DNA of 50,423 nucleotides from Acidobacteriota bacterium (GTDB taxonomy: Bacteria > Acidobacteriota > Blastocatellia > Pyrinomonadales > Pyrinomonadaceae): the NCBI GenBank assembly GCA_003222945.1, contig QHXM01000074.1:1-50423 (forward strand), in the 5' to 3' direction. Positions 17,575-27,097 of the stretch are shown here, piece by piece (the stretch's first letter is position 1; the number at the start of each line of letters is the position of its first letter). The notes under the pieces are model-generated. The model was given only the letters and a program-made list of their open reading frames with translations. It ran no database searches and was not told where the DNA came from. A program made the position numbers and the translations under genes.

Positions 17575-17982
17575 ATGCAGGACAGAGTTTCCATTGAGAA
17601 CGAAAGGTTGCGGTTAGCGAGCGACAGTGTTGACGCCGCATCTTCAGAGAGCGAGACTGCGCGTCATAACAAGATCGAAGCCTTGAGGACTTTAACGCGC
17701 GCTCTACTGAAAGAGATTGACGCGCTGGCCGAATCGTCGCCTCTTGAAAGCGGAAGCGAAGTGAACCTGAGCGACGAAGTTCATCGCTTCGAGGCTGATC
17801 TTATTCGCTGCGCTTTAATCCGCACGGGCGGACGACAGCGCCGCGCCGCGCGTCTTCTGAATACTAAAGTCGCCACCTTGAATGCCAAGATCAAACGCTA
17901 CAACCTGAACGAAGACGAGCTTGTGAATGCTGCCACCGGCTTGCAGCAGCACATCAAACAGAACGGTCATTCACGCTCCTGA
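17575..17982 (+). CDS. Small Fis-type helix-turn-helix protein, second of a tandem pair
   Basis: The protein has about 135 residues from the ATG at 17575, chosen over 17566 because the ribosome site CGGAG at 17561-17565 then has proper spacing. The C-terminal HTH (RFEADLIRCALIRTGGRQRR, AARLLNTKVATLNAKIKRYN) aligns closely with that of the preceding gene, while the N-terminal halves differ. This fits an old tandem duplication. Both proteins share the RAARLL core and the LNxKIKxYNL recognition-helix region, so they may bind similar sites or form heterodimers. That is inference. No effector domain is seen. Confidence 0.8.
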   Translation: MQDRVSIENERLRLASDSVDAASSESETARHNKIEALRTLTRALLKEIDALAESSPLESGSEVNLSDEVHRFEADLIRCALIRTGGRQRRAARLLNTKVATLNAKIKRYNLNEDELVNAATGLQQHIKQNGHSRS

Positions 17983-18425
17983 TGCTGATGAGCTTTCCTC
18001 ACATTACTTTTCCGCTCTGTCCAGATATCTGAACGCTTTCCCACTCTTCAAATCAAATCAAACCGACTCTTTATCCAAATCCGCCAACTTTTCGCCCTGC
18101 CTAAATCCAGATACATAAATTTTCAACGCTTCATGCGAAGTCATACACACTCTTAGAGTCAACGCCAGAGCAACTTTATTAATGACTAACTAAATCGGCA
18201 CAAAGCTTGCGCCTCACAAAGTAAGAAAAGCATGGCTTGCTTTTCCACTGTTCAGAATGCGGAACAAACAGAAACGCCTCTTCCGAACTGGCTCAACAGA
18301 GTCCAGGTCCGATGCGGCGTGAAGAGAAAACTATTCGCTCGATCCTCGCTCATGTATTAGCGAGCAGAAAAGAGGAGCGAGCTTTCAAAGAGATCAACCA
18401 TCGAGTTCAGAAAGGAATTTTCAAT
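17983..18425. other. Intergenic region before TonB receptor 2, with a small hairpin
   Basis: No credible gene lies in this 443-base gap; the receptor frame extends back to 18237, but its signal peptide starts at 18426. An 8-bp stem (GAAAAGCA 18225-18232 with TGCTTTTC 18238-18245, loop TGGCT) could end transcription of the Fis-type pair, although its T-run is only part of the stem. The receptor promoter should also be here but is not obvious. Confidence 0.4.
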
Positions 18426-21400
18426 ATGCGAAAAGTACGCATAGGGCGACGGGCAACAAAGATTTTCTTGTGCGCCCTCTCAGCCTTTTTAACTCTGGCT
18501 CTGTTCGCGTGTGCAGCAATAGCGCAAACGGAGACAGGCCAAATCACAGGTAAAGTCACAGACCCTACGGGTGCGATTGTGCCCGGCACAACAGTCAACG
18601 TGAAATCCGTTGACACAGGGCGCGTCGTCACAGCCGTCAGCACCGACGAAGGAGTCTATACAGTAGCTGCGCTTCAACCTGGACTTTACGACGTGACTGC
18701 TCAGGCTGGAAGTTTCAAACCGACGACCAAGAGGATTCAGGTCACGGTCGGATCACGCGTCACCTACGACATTCAACTTGCGCTCTCAGAAGTTTCAGGC
18801 TCGGTTGACGTGGTCGCGCAGGAAGGCGTCGAAGTCAACACGCAGTCTCAGGAACTCTCGAACGTTGTCAGCGGCACGCAGATTCGTCAACTGCCAACGC
18901 TGACGCGCAACCCGTATGATTTAATCCGCCTCTCGAATAACGTCGCCTCAGATGATCCGGGCAGACCTGTTCCCGGCGCGGGCGCTTCAAGCCGAGGCGC
19001 GGGCTTTTCAATCAACGGGCAGCGCGCTGCGAGCACGGATATTCTTCTGGACGGCGTGGACAACACGGACCTTTACGTCGCAGCCGTAGGCCAGCAGATT
19101 CCGCTCGACGCCGTCAGCGAATTTCGCGTCGTGACGAGCAACTTCTCCGCCGAATACGGGCGCGCAACGGGCGGCATCATAAACGTTGCGACGCGCGCAG
19201 GCACGAAGGAATTTCACGGCTCAGGCTACGAGTTCAATCGCGTCTCGCGGCTGGCATCCAATGGCTTTTACAACAATGCCAACAATGTTCCGCGTGGAGT
19301 GTTCACGCGCAACCAGTTCGGCTACACGATTGGCGGTCCGGTTGTCCTGCCGCGCTTTGGTGAAGGCGGGTCGGCTGTGAACAGAACGAAGAAGCTCTTT
19401 TTCTTCAACAGCACCGAGTGGACGCGCGTTCGCAGCGTCGGCGACGTGTTGTCGGTCGTGCCGACCGCGCAACTGATTGCTGCTTCAAACGCGAACACGC
19501 AGAACTACTTCAGCCGCTTTCAACTGAAAGCGACGCCAGCGGGCACAGTCTATACGGTCGGCAATCTGGCGAGAATTCTTAACCTGCCGACGACGGGCAA
19601 CGCTTTCACGGCATTACCCGCTGCTCTTCCTGCGTTCCAGTTGGTCCGTTTCACAGAGCCTACGGAACTAGGCGGCGGGATTCCGCAGAACAAATATTCG
19701 ACCGTTACTCGCGTTGATTACAACCTGAGCAACAAGACGCTAATCTACGGACGTTGGGCGCGAGAGAGCGAGTTGGACTTCAAAGGCTCTGTGGGGTTCA
19801 GCCCTTACGCTGGCTTTGATACGCCCGGCACTGTTCTTAACAACAGCTTTCTAATCTCCTTGACGCACACCTTTAGCTCTTCGTTTGTTTCGGAGACGAA
19901 GCTGGCGCTCAACCGTCTGCATCAGGAGCAGCCTTACGGCGACCAGCCCATCGGACCGGGACTCTTCATCTTTCCGGGGCCGACAGGCACAGTCAGCGGG
20001 AATCCTATAGCCTTTCCGGGCTATTGGCCCTACAACGGCGCAAGCTCGCCCGTCGGCTTCGGCGGACCACAAAATGTAGGGCAGGTGTATGAAGACCTGA
20101 CCTACACGCGCGGTCGTCATCAATTCAAGTTCGGCGGCGTCGCTTACTATATTCAGGACAACCGATTCTTCGGCGCTTACGACACTGCCGTCGAGAGTCT
20201 GTCAGCCAACGGCGGCGACTACGCCACAGCACTTAACAACTTTGTGGGCGGCGTCCTGGGCGAGTTTCAAGCGGCCATCTTCCCGCAGGGGCATTTCCCC
20301 GGACAGACAGTCAGCCTGCCCGTCGGACCACCCGATTTTACTCGCAGCAATCGCTACAACGAGTGGGCTGTCTATCTCAACGACTCTTGGCGCGTTCGCC
20401 CGCGATTCACTTTGAATCTTGGTATGCGCTACGAGTATTACGGCGTACAGCACAACAAGAATCCTAACCTTGACTCGAACTTCTATTTCGGTACGGGCAA
20501 CACGTTGCAGGAGCGTATAGCAAGCGGCAGCGTGCAGATTGCGGGCAACAGTCCGGTCGGCGGGCTGTGGAAGCCTGACAAGAACAACTTCGCTCCGCGT
20601 CTGGGCTTTGCATGGGACGTGCGCGGAGACGGCAAGATGAGTCTGCGCGGAGGCTACGGGATGGCCTACGAGCGCAACTTCGGCAACGTCACTTTCAACA
20701 TCATACAGAACCCGCCGAACTATCTTGTTCTTGCGCTCGTAGCACCGACTGACATTCCGGTCCTGCCGATAACTTTAAACAACTTCGGACCGCTATCAGG
20801 CAACACGCCTCCGACGAAGACTATACCGAAGGGCAGCCTGCGCCATGTCAGACAGGACATCGTCAACGCCTACGCACACTTCTACAGTCTCTCGTTTGAG
20901 AAAGAGATGGGCGCGGGCAATCTCTTCTCGGTGGCTTATTCAGGATCGGCTGGCAGAAAGCTCTATACGATTGATCCTTACAACCAGCCCGGCTCAGGCC
21001 ATTTCTACCTGGGGCTGCCGGGCGTGACTACGCGACTCAATTCCCAGTTTTCAGGCATTAACGCACGCGGCAATGACGGCTACTCGAACTACAATTCGGT
21101 GAGCGTCTCTTTTGACGGCAACAACTTCCGTCACAAGGGCGTGCAGTTCACAGCGCATTACACTTATGCTGTGAATAAAGATAACCTGAGCACTACGTTC
21201 AGCGAGTCGAACTACAATAACAATCTGGGTCTGACCAATCCGTTCAATCCGAGTCTGGACTATGGCTACTCAGATTTGGACGTGCGCCATCGCTTCGTAG
21301 GGAGCGTTATCTGGACGCTGCCTTTCGCCAAGCAGTCGCATGGTGTTGAGGGAGCTATCCTTGGCGGCTGGCAGTTGACGAGCATCTTCAACGCCAGGAC

Positions 21401-21735
21401 CGGAACGCCATTTACAATCTACGATTCCGCTGAATCCTGTGTGTGGTTGCTCAGACTTTGGTCCGTACCCTGCGAACATGACCAAGCGCAATCAGTTCCG
21501 TGGTCCGAACTACTGGAACGTGGATGCAGGAATATACAAGAACTTCAAGCTGTCCGAGCGCTACAGTCTGCAATTTCGCGGAGAGCTATTCAACGCTTTC
21601 AACCACGCGAACCTGTACATCACGCCGGGAACACTTGATGTTGCGAACGGAGCGGTCACGGCTTCAAAGGGCATCACGCCAAATGGCAACCTGGAACGCC
21701 GCAACGTTCAACTCGCTATCAAGTTTCTCTTCTAA
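18426..21735 (+). pseudogene. TonB-dependent receptor 2, Oar-like, frameshifted near its 3' end
   Basis: The start at 18426 (MRKVRIGRRATKIFLCALSA) gives a signal peptide and an AAGGA ribosome site. A carboxypeptidase-regulatory-like domain (GQITGKVTDPTGAIVPGTTV), a plug (QLPTLTRNPYDLIRL, SINGQRAASTDILLDGVDN, SAEYGRATGG) and a long barrel follow. The frame runs on to a stop at 21638, but the receptor sequence leaves it near 21440 after PFTIYDSAESC. It continues in another frame as SDFGPYPANMTKRNQFRGP, NVDAGIYKNF and the terminal RNVQLAIKFLF, ending at 21735. In related receptors a few tens of residues lie between these parts, so a deletion with frameshift is likely. Without the last barrel strands the product would probably not assemble. 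A sequencing or assembly error is possible. Confidence 0.85.
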
Positions 21736-21760
21736 TAGAGCGACTATGGAAACAGTCATT

Positions 21761-21796
21761 AGAGGGGAGTCTTAATTGACTCCCCTCCTTTTTATT
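21761..21796 (+). terminator. Rho-independent terminator of TonB receptor 2
   Basis: A 10-bp perfect stem (GAGGGGAGTC with GACTCCCCTC, loop TTAATT) is followed by CTTTTTATT. It begins 26 bases after the end of the receptor sequence at 21735, which supports 21735 as the original gene end. Confidence 0.9.
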
Positions 21797-21825
21797 CATC
21801 TGGCAGCAAGATTCACCAATGAAAG

Positions 21826-21846
21826 GATGAAGGATGAAGGATGAAG
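21826..21846 (+). repeat. Three tandem GATGAAG heptamers overlapping a start codon
   Basis: Three exact copies of the 7-base unit GATGAAG run from 21826 to 21846, with a partial copy on either side. They supply the ribosome-site-like purines (AAGG) and the ATG at 21841 of the next gene. Unlike the other heptamer arrays in this window it has no inverted partner. Confidence 0.8.
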
Positions 21847-22911
21847 ATGAACCGTGCACGCGCAATCGCTCTGATTCCTAAAGCATCACTTATCTTCTGC
21901 ACGTCCTTGCTCATCGCTCTCTTTCAGTCAAACGCCTGCGCTCAAACCAACAGAAACCCTTCTCGATCTGAGGACGGCATAACGGACATGAGCGATCCCG
22001 GAAGGGGCAGGAACGCTATCGAAGGACATCTGTACTACCCGTCAGGTCATCCCGTTGATAAGCGAATCCGTGTTGAACTCTCAAGCGTGCAGGGCGGCAC
22101 AATCTCTGCCTTTAGCAACGACAATGGAACATTTATTTTTCGCAGATTACCGGAAGGCACTTACAATCTGACAGTCAACGCAGGCGCAGAGTATGAGGTA
22201 ACAAACGAAACGGTTCAGGTTACAGATGGAGGCATCAGGGACAGTCGCGGCCAGGTAGTCACCGTCCAGATTCAACTCCGGCTGAAATCACAGAGCAGCG
22301 CACGCCCCTCAGTCACAAACGCAGAACTCGCAAGCATTCCGGCAGCAGCCCGCGAATATTATCTAAAGGCGCTTTCACTAGGGCAGGCCCATGAGCCGAA
22401 GAAGGCCATTGAGCAATTGGAGAAGGCCATCCAAATCCATCCTGCTTTCGCTCTGGCCTACAACGAAATGGGCGCTCAGTATCTACAGCTTAATCGTCTC
22501 GATAAAGCTTCCGAAGCTTTTCAATCTGCTCTCAAACTCGCGCCCGACGCTTTCGTTCCGCGACTCAATTACGGCTACGTGCTTCTACAACAGAAGAAGT
22601 TTGCGGAAGCGGAAACGGAACTACGTCGCGCGATAGAAAAGAATGAGACTTCTGTTGACGCGCATCTCTACAGAGGACGCGCTTTGATTAGACTGAAGCG
22701 AAACGCTGAAGCCGAAAAGGAGCTACAGCGCGCCGTCGCCATCGGCGGCGAAGAAGCGAATCTTGCGCACAGATATTTAGGCGCGCTCTACATAGAACTC
22801 GGCGAAAGAGAGCGCGCGATCAATGAGCTTGAGACCTATCTCAAATTAATGCCGAACGCTCAGGACGCAAATCAGATTCGTGAGATTATCAAAGGACTGC
22901 GAGAAAAATGA
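21841..22911 (+). CDS. Secreted TPR protein with carboxypeptidase-regulatory-like domain
   Basis: The 356-residue protein (or 354 from the ATG at 21847) has a signal peptide ending near NACAQ (residue about 35). A beta-sandwich domain follows (residues about 60-140: IEGHLYYPSGHPVDKRIRVE ... GTFIFRRLPEGTYNLTVNAG), then at least four TPR units (about 165-350: AREYYLKALSLGQAHEPKKA, EQLEKAIQIHPAFALAYNEM). It is probably periplasmic or anchored by partners and acts as a protein-protein scaffold; no enzyme motif is seen. It lies downstream of TonB receptor 2 beyond that gene's terminator. Tandem heptamers cover its translation start, so slippage there could shift the ribosome site. Confidence 0.85.
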   Translation: MKMNRARAIALIPKASLIFCTSLLIALFQSNACAQTNRNPSRSEDGITDMSDPGRGRNAIEGHLYYPSGHPVDKRIRVELSSVQGGTISAFSNDNGTFIFRRLPEGTYNLTVNAGAEYEVTNETVQVTDGGIRDSRGQVVTVQIQLRLKSQSSARPSVTNAELASIPAAAREYYLKALSLGQAHEPKKAIEQLEKAIQIHPAFALAYNEMGAQYLQLNRLDKASEAFQSALKLAPDAFVPRLNYGYVLLQQKKFAEAETELRRAIEKNETSVDAHLYRGRALIRLKRNAEAEKELQRAVAIGGEEANLAHRYLGALYIELGERERAINELETYLKLMPNAQDANQIREIIKGLREK

Positions 22912-22990
22912 GCGAAGGAGCGCGGGGGTAAGCCCGCCTTCCTGAGAGACGAATGAGCAATTTGATTCTCTCTTCATCTCTCAGGTTATT

Positions 22991-23117
22991 TGAATTGCCT
23001 CCAGCTTTAGCTGGAGGATAGCAAAGCTAAAAAGAGATAGGCTTTAGCCAAAAGATTTCGGCTAAAGCCTATCAATTCAGGAAATCTTCTCCACTAGCTG
23101 AAGCTAGTGGCAATTCA
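22991..23117. repeat. Composite triple-hairpin element with 9-bp terminal inverted repeats
   Basis: The 127-base element is bounded by TGAATTGCC (22991-22999) and GGCAATTCA (23109-23117). Inside are three hairpins: CCTCCAGCT/AGCTGGAGG (22998-23017, 2-base loop), a 14-bp stem GATAGGCTTTAGCC/GGCTAAAGCCTATC (23036-23073, 10-base loop), and CCACTAGCT/AGCTAGTGG (23091-23110, 2-base loop). It lies between convergent genes. Size and termini fit a small non-autonomous mobile or REP-like element; no coding capacity. Confidence 0.8.
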
Positions 23118-23184
23118 TAACTTCTAAAAACTAAAAGTACAGAGCACTAGGTTGAACATCACTTTTTTGAAAAGCCGTATGACC

Positions 23185-23502
23185 TTAAGTTGAAATCCCG
23201 TCCGGGTCCATCTCCTTAAGGGGAGCGCGAATCGAATCCGGCTTTGCAGCCCACTCGGTATTTTTCCCTTGTGCGTCGTACACGTGAACGCGGTAATAGA
23301 ATCCTTTGCCCGTCGCTCTGAAGTCCTCGATCTTAACGATTCGCGCCCGCACCCAATCGCCCGACCTCTGCTTTACTTCAACTTCATCGCCGACCTTCCA
23401 CTGAATCATTGCATAAGGCGAAGCGATTGAGTGAGAGACAAAAAGCAGTGTGATTGCTAAGAAGATGCTCACAGATTGGCGTCCCCGCCTGTTCTTCTTC
23501 AA
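23185..23502 (-). CDS. Small secreted protein with SH3/Tudor-like barrel
   Basis: The 105-residue protein begins with a basic n-region (MKKNRRGRQS) and a hydrophobic signal segment (VSIFLAITLLFVSHSIA). The mature 75 residues contain WKVGDEVEVKQRSGDWVRAR and KGFYYRVHVYDAQGKNTEW, a pattern of short strands typical of Tudor/agenet or SH3-like barrels. It is probably periplasmic. The binding partner and role are unknown. It is transcribed divergently from the zincin gene at 23836, and its 3' end faces the composite hairpin element. Confidence 0.68.
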   Translation of the reverse strand: MKKNRRGRQSVSIFLAITLLFVSHSIASPYAMIQWKVGDEVEVKQRSGDWVRARIVKIEDFRATGKGFYYRVHVYDAQGKNTEWAAKPDSIRAPLKEMDPDGIST

Positions 23503-23835
23503 TGTAAGCGACCTCCTCTTTTGAATTAAAACTACCCGAGTTTAAGCTGAAACGTTAGAGCCGCAAGAAACTTCCTCTTGTAAAGAGAAACACCGCCGTC
23601 CCTGATTTTGTGACAAAAAATTTCAGGCCCATAAATTTCAAACGAATCTAAGAAATCGTTTAGAAGAATCAGAATATTATTACTGTTTCCTCAAGACATT
23701 CATCTCCAATTGCCTCACCTTACGCCACGAAGAGAGCGAAGGCCGCGCGCTTCGCGCAAGCTATCGCAAGTCCGCTCTTCAACAAAAAAGCGCACGGACT
23801 TTTAGAGACACGTAAATCATGGAGGTTTAAGTGAA
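23503..23835. other. Divergent intergenic region with no recognised gene
   Basis: These 333 bases separate the starts of two divergent genes, so both promoters should be here. It contains a GCGCGC-rich palindromic stretch near 23744-23760 and short complementary arms AAGTCCG/CGGACTT around 23767-23800. No gene, riboswitch or operator could be identified. Confidence 0.35.
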
Positions 23836-24507
23836 ATGCGACACGTCACCTTCCTTCTGGCTTTGACATTAGCCGCCTCGTCATACGTTTCTAACAACCG
23901 GCCAGCCTTTACCGACGCTGGCGGAACTACGAATCCACTCGCGCGTTCCTCCATCGAATCAACTGATGTAGTTGTCCCGGACCCTTTAACTCTTTTCAAG
24001 CCCGAAGCGCTCTCCATTAAAGATCGAGAGTTCATAACGGCCTATCGAGATGGGTTCACTATTTTAAGCGCGGATAATAATTGCAGCCGTTTTTACGGCG
24101 GCACTGTTGATCCTCTGAAAGTCTTCAATCAAATGCTGGCGAAATTCAGTAAGTCGTACATAGATGCTAAGACAGGGATTAAGATGACGGGCGGTTACAG
24201 TAATTTTCTGAACTCCATGAACGGCTTTTCCTATCGCCTCTTTGCAAAAGGCATTATCAATCAGTGGGGGGCATTTTATAAGGAGAAGAGATTTACTTCG
24301 GAAGCTTTCGTTCCGGGCGTAGGCTCTTTCTCAGCCAACACACGAAAGGCAAGAGTCTTAATGCTACTGCACGAATTGGCCCACCTGATTAGAGGCACGA
24401 ACGGGCGATGGCTCATCCCCGACGACGGCTTTGATTACGAGCAGAGCCGCCGCAACACAGACACGGTCGAGAAGCAGTGCGGAGAATATATACAGAAGCT
24501 TGGATAA
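23836..24507 (+). CDS. Secreted zincin-like metalloprotease domain protein
   Basis: The 223-residue protein has a short signal-peptide-like start (RHVTFLLALTLAASSYVS). The only strong motif is HELAH (residues 179-183) within LLHELAHLIRG, a zinc-binding HExxH site, followed by a conserved-looking WLIPDDGFDYEQSRRNTDTV segment and Cys215. Family knowledge: many small Acidobacteriota secreted proteins carry this HExxH plus DxxxSxxNT arrangement and are predicted metallopeptidases. Activity is not proven. A strong ribosome site (GGAGG) precedes ATG. It converges with the LamG-like gene (21 bases between stops), where a 7-bp hairpin AGAGTTG/CAACTCT sits. Confidence 0.72.
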   Translation: MRHVTFLLALTLAASSYVSNNRPAFTDAGGTTNPLARSSIESTDVVVPDPLTLFKPEALSIKDREFITAYRDGFTILSADNNCSRFYGGTVDPLKVFNQMLAKFSKSYIDAKTGIKMTGGYSNFLNSMNGFSYRLFAKGIINQWGAFYKEKRFTSEAFVPGVGSFSANTRKARVLMLLHELAHLIRGTNGRWLIPDDGFDYEQSRRNTDTVEKQCGEYIQKLG

Positions 24508-24528
24508 GAAGAGTTGAATCAACTCTCC

Positions 24529-25743
24529 TCATTCGAGTTTTACTCCTTGCGGATCGTCAATGCGGCAGATAAAGCCCCAGCCGCCGAAATACTCTGCGAC
24601 CGATAGAACGATCTCGTTGCGCCCCTTCTTCAAGTTCAGGTAAACGCTGTCGTCTTCAACATCCATGATTCCAAGAAATCCCGGATCGCGGTAGTGATAA
24701 GCACTCCTGCCTGTAAACATCGGCTGTCCGTTCAAAAATACTGTTACTTCGTCGCTGTAGCCCAGAGACATTTTTTTAATCTGGTCACGGTCGGAATAGA
24801 TGGTCGTCCGCGCTAAAACTACTTTGCGACCGGGACGTGCGCCCAATCTCTCAGAAGGGTCTGTAAAGAACTGTCCCTTGTTGGGACCCCTTCGATAACG
24901 ATCAATCACAACCATTCCAGGCGTTTCAACTCCAACCCGATCCCACTTCATAGCAAGCATCTGCGCGGCATCAGGCAGCGTCTCAGGGTCTCTCTGCGCA
25001 ACGTCAAACACTTCCGACAACTCCCATCTGGTCAGAATGCCGGGTGCAACCGTTGCCTGTTGCGGCGCGCGTCTCTCTGCTGGTTTCATTATCTGGTAAC
25101 GAAAGTTTGAGAAGTGTCCGCCGTTTACGATTCCCCAAAGCCCGAGAGAGCCTCGACTGTACCCACGCTTCAAATCTTCGTTGATGAGCACGGGCTTCTC
25201 AGAGTTGTTGAAATAGAGCTTGAGCGTGAGTCCAGAGATTTCCATTCGCACGTGTACCCATTGATCGTGCGGAATCTCAAGGGCGGTCGTGTAACCGTTG
25301 CCGCTGTATAACTGCCAGCCAGCGGAACCGTTGAACGATGGCGTGTACTGCACCGCGTCCGGCTGGCCGCTCTTAAACGGACGGAAATAGACTATCTCGT
25401 GATCGTCCGCGCTCTCGGCTCTGAACAGAACGCCCACGAACGATGTGAGATTCGTCATAGCCATATCAACTTCGACGACACCGTCCTGAAAATCAACGTC
25501 TTTCAGAAAAGCGAAGCCCGATTTAAGGAAGAGACTCTTGCGCCCAAGAAACTCTTCCTTGCGCGCGTTCGCGTCCATTATCTGCCATTGTGGTGAATCG
25601 AAATCCACGCTGACCATTGATGCGGTCGTCGCCTGACCAACCCCCTTTTCAGTGTGCAGCGGGGTTGAAGCGAAAATAATCAGGCCGCTTGCAATCAACA
25701 GAAGAGATGCTGAAGCTATTCTAAATAGAGATTTTCTTACCAT
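24529..25743 (-). CDS. Secreted LamG/DUF1080-like protein
   Basis: The protein has about 404 residues from the ATG at 25743, chosen because a GGAG ribosome site sits 9 bases upstream; the longer frame to 25770 overlaps the upstream gene. A signal anchor (LFRIASASLLLIASGLIIFA) is followed by a concanavalin-like domain (about 45-215: FQDGVVEVDMAM, FVGVLFRAESADDHEIVYFR, WVHVRMEISGLTLKLYFN), as in DUF1080 sugar hydrolases. A C-terminal jellyroll-like domain (MSLGYSDEVTVFLNGQPMF) also looks like a carbohydrate-binding module. No catalytic residues can be assigned. It is the last gene of a probable operon with the aspartyl protease and VOC genes. Confidence 0.72.
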   Translation of the reverse strand: MVRKSLFRIASASLLLIASGLIIFASTPLHTEKGVGQATTASMVSVDFDSPQWQIMDANARKEEFLGRKSLFLKSGFAFLKDVDFQDGVVEVDMAMTNLTSFVGVLFRAESADDHEIVYFRPFKSGQPDAVQYTPSFNGSAGWQLYSGNGYTTALEIPHDQWVHVRMEISGLTLKLYFNNSEKPVLINEDLKRGYSRGSLGLWGIVNGGHFSNFRYQIMKPAERRAPQQATVAPGILTRWELSEVFDVAQRDPETLPDAAQMLAMKWDRVGVETPGMVVIDRYRRGPNKGQFFTDPSERLGARPGRKVVLARTTIYSDRDQIKKMSLGYSDEVTVFLNGQPMFTGRSAYHYRDPGFLGIMDVEDDSVYLNLKKGRNEIVLSVAEYFGGWGFICRIDDPQGVKLE

Positions 25744-25762
25744 ACCTATTTTCTCCTTCTTC

Positions 25763-27094
25763 TTATTCAAAAGCGATACGCATCGAATCGAAATCGAGCG
25801 TCATGCGGTGAAAGCGCTTGATTAAATCCTGCCCGACATTGCCGTAATAAAATTTGCTGTTGTCATTTAAGACTTTCGTCAACAGTCGAATCTCCGGCAG
25901 CCGCACACTCTTGCCGTCGAAGCTGACCGCGAAATCTTTGACGATGTAAGCGGGGACTTCCTCCGTGCCGCCGACGCCTGTAAATTTTTCTGTTCTCTGG
26001 CTGTATTTACTTCTAATCTCATCTTCAAAATCATGAAGGAAGGGAGCGTAAAGAACAGACCTCTCCGCTCCTGTATCGAGCATGAAGGTGAGTCTCTTAT
26101 TTTCATACTCGCCCTGAAACAGAATATTTCTGCCGTCAAGACTCATGCTCGGTCTGCCTCTTCCTGATGATCTTCCAGACCCAGAGACTGTGCCGTCCCC
26201 ATTGAATGAGATTTTCCGCAAGCCCGCTATGATAGGAAATCCAATCACTCCTTTAAGAACGAAGCCGTCAGGGAAAGTCAGAGCCTCATCATCCAGGATG
26301 ATAAAGACCGCGTTGTGAATCGTCGCGTTTCCGATCTTCATCGTGGGCAGAAGGCCGAGCTTAGGCTGAACCTTTATACTTGTGATTGACCCGACTGAAA
26401 TTGATTTATTCAGCATCTTAACGCCCAGGCGCTCGGCAACAGATTTAGCTAACAAAGAGACGTTCGCGCCAGTATCAAGACCCAAGCTGACTCTCTGGTT
26501 GTTAGCCCAAACCGGAACATTCCAACCTGCTTCGGAACTCGGCTCGTTCAGTCGTGCGGCTTGGCCTAACGTCACTCTCTGACGCGGCACTTCACGCAGC
26601 GAACCATAGAACGTAGCCGAATTTTCATAGTCCTCAATCTCATCCGGCTTCAATCTCTGTTTGAAGCGGTCGAGTATCGTCCGGTAAGTGTCGGAGGCTC
26701 GCCCGTAGTCGTACATCTTTACGAAATCATCCGCGAGCATCGTGTAAGCGTCTGACAGCCATTCGTCGTCCGCTACGGCGCGTGCGATGTACTGATTGAG
26801 ATATTTCATCGAGACTCGCGGCTCGTTGAAGCTGTTGGCAAGCGCGCCGCGAAAGAAGAGCAATCTTGCGTCCCGTTTTCCGCGATAGCTCTCAACAGCG
26901 TCGCGCAACTCGAAATATTTTTTCTGATCGCAGAGTTGTTTCAGCTTTGATATTTCATTCGACTTATCTGATTGGGCAAGCGCGACGCTTGAACAGACAA
27001 GGATTGCGCCTATGCACATTAAGAGCGAACAAACTTCTAAACGAGCTTTCCGGCAACAGTTTTTTCCAGAGTAAATCATGAATCTTTGTCGCAT
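25763..27094 (-). CDS. Secreted two-domain aspartyl protease (retropepsin-like)
   Basis: The 443-residue protein has a signal peptide ending near residue 40 (CSSVALAQ). A helical TPR-like region (about 45-165) is followed by two copies of a retropepsin-type half: VSLGLDTGANVSLL (residues about 203-215) and LTFMLDTGAERSVL (335-348). Both catalytic DTG motifs are intact. Bacterial proteins of this kind may work as a single-chain pseudo-dimer in the periplasm, though the substrate is unknown. The start is 3 bases past the stop of the VOC gene, so translation is likely coupled, and the LamG-like gene follows 19 bases downstream. Confidence 0.85.
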   Translation of the reverse strand: MRQRFMIYSGKNCCRKARLEVCSLLMCIGAILVCSSVALAQSDKSNEISKLKQLCDQKKYFELRDAVESYRGKRDARLLFFRGALANSFNEPRVSMKYLNQYIARAVADDEWLSDAYTMLADDFVKMYDYGRASDTYRTILDRFKQRLKPDEIEDYENSATFYGSLREVPRQRVTLGQAARLNEPSSEAGWNVPVWANNQRVSLGLDTGANVSLLAKSVAERLGVKMLNKSISVGSITSIKVQPKLGLLPTMKIGNATIHNAVFIILDDEALTFPDGFVLKGVIGFPIIAGLRKISFNGDGTVSGSGRSSGRGRPSMSLDGRNILFQGEYENKRLTFMLDTGAERSVLYAPFLHDFEDEIRSKYSQRTEKFTGVGGTEEVPAYIVKDFAVSFDGKSVRLPEIRLLTKVLNDNSKFYYGNVGQDLIKRFHRMTLDFDSMRIAFE

Positions 27095-27097
27095 ATC

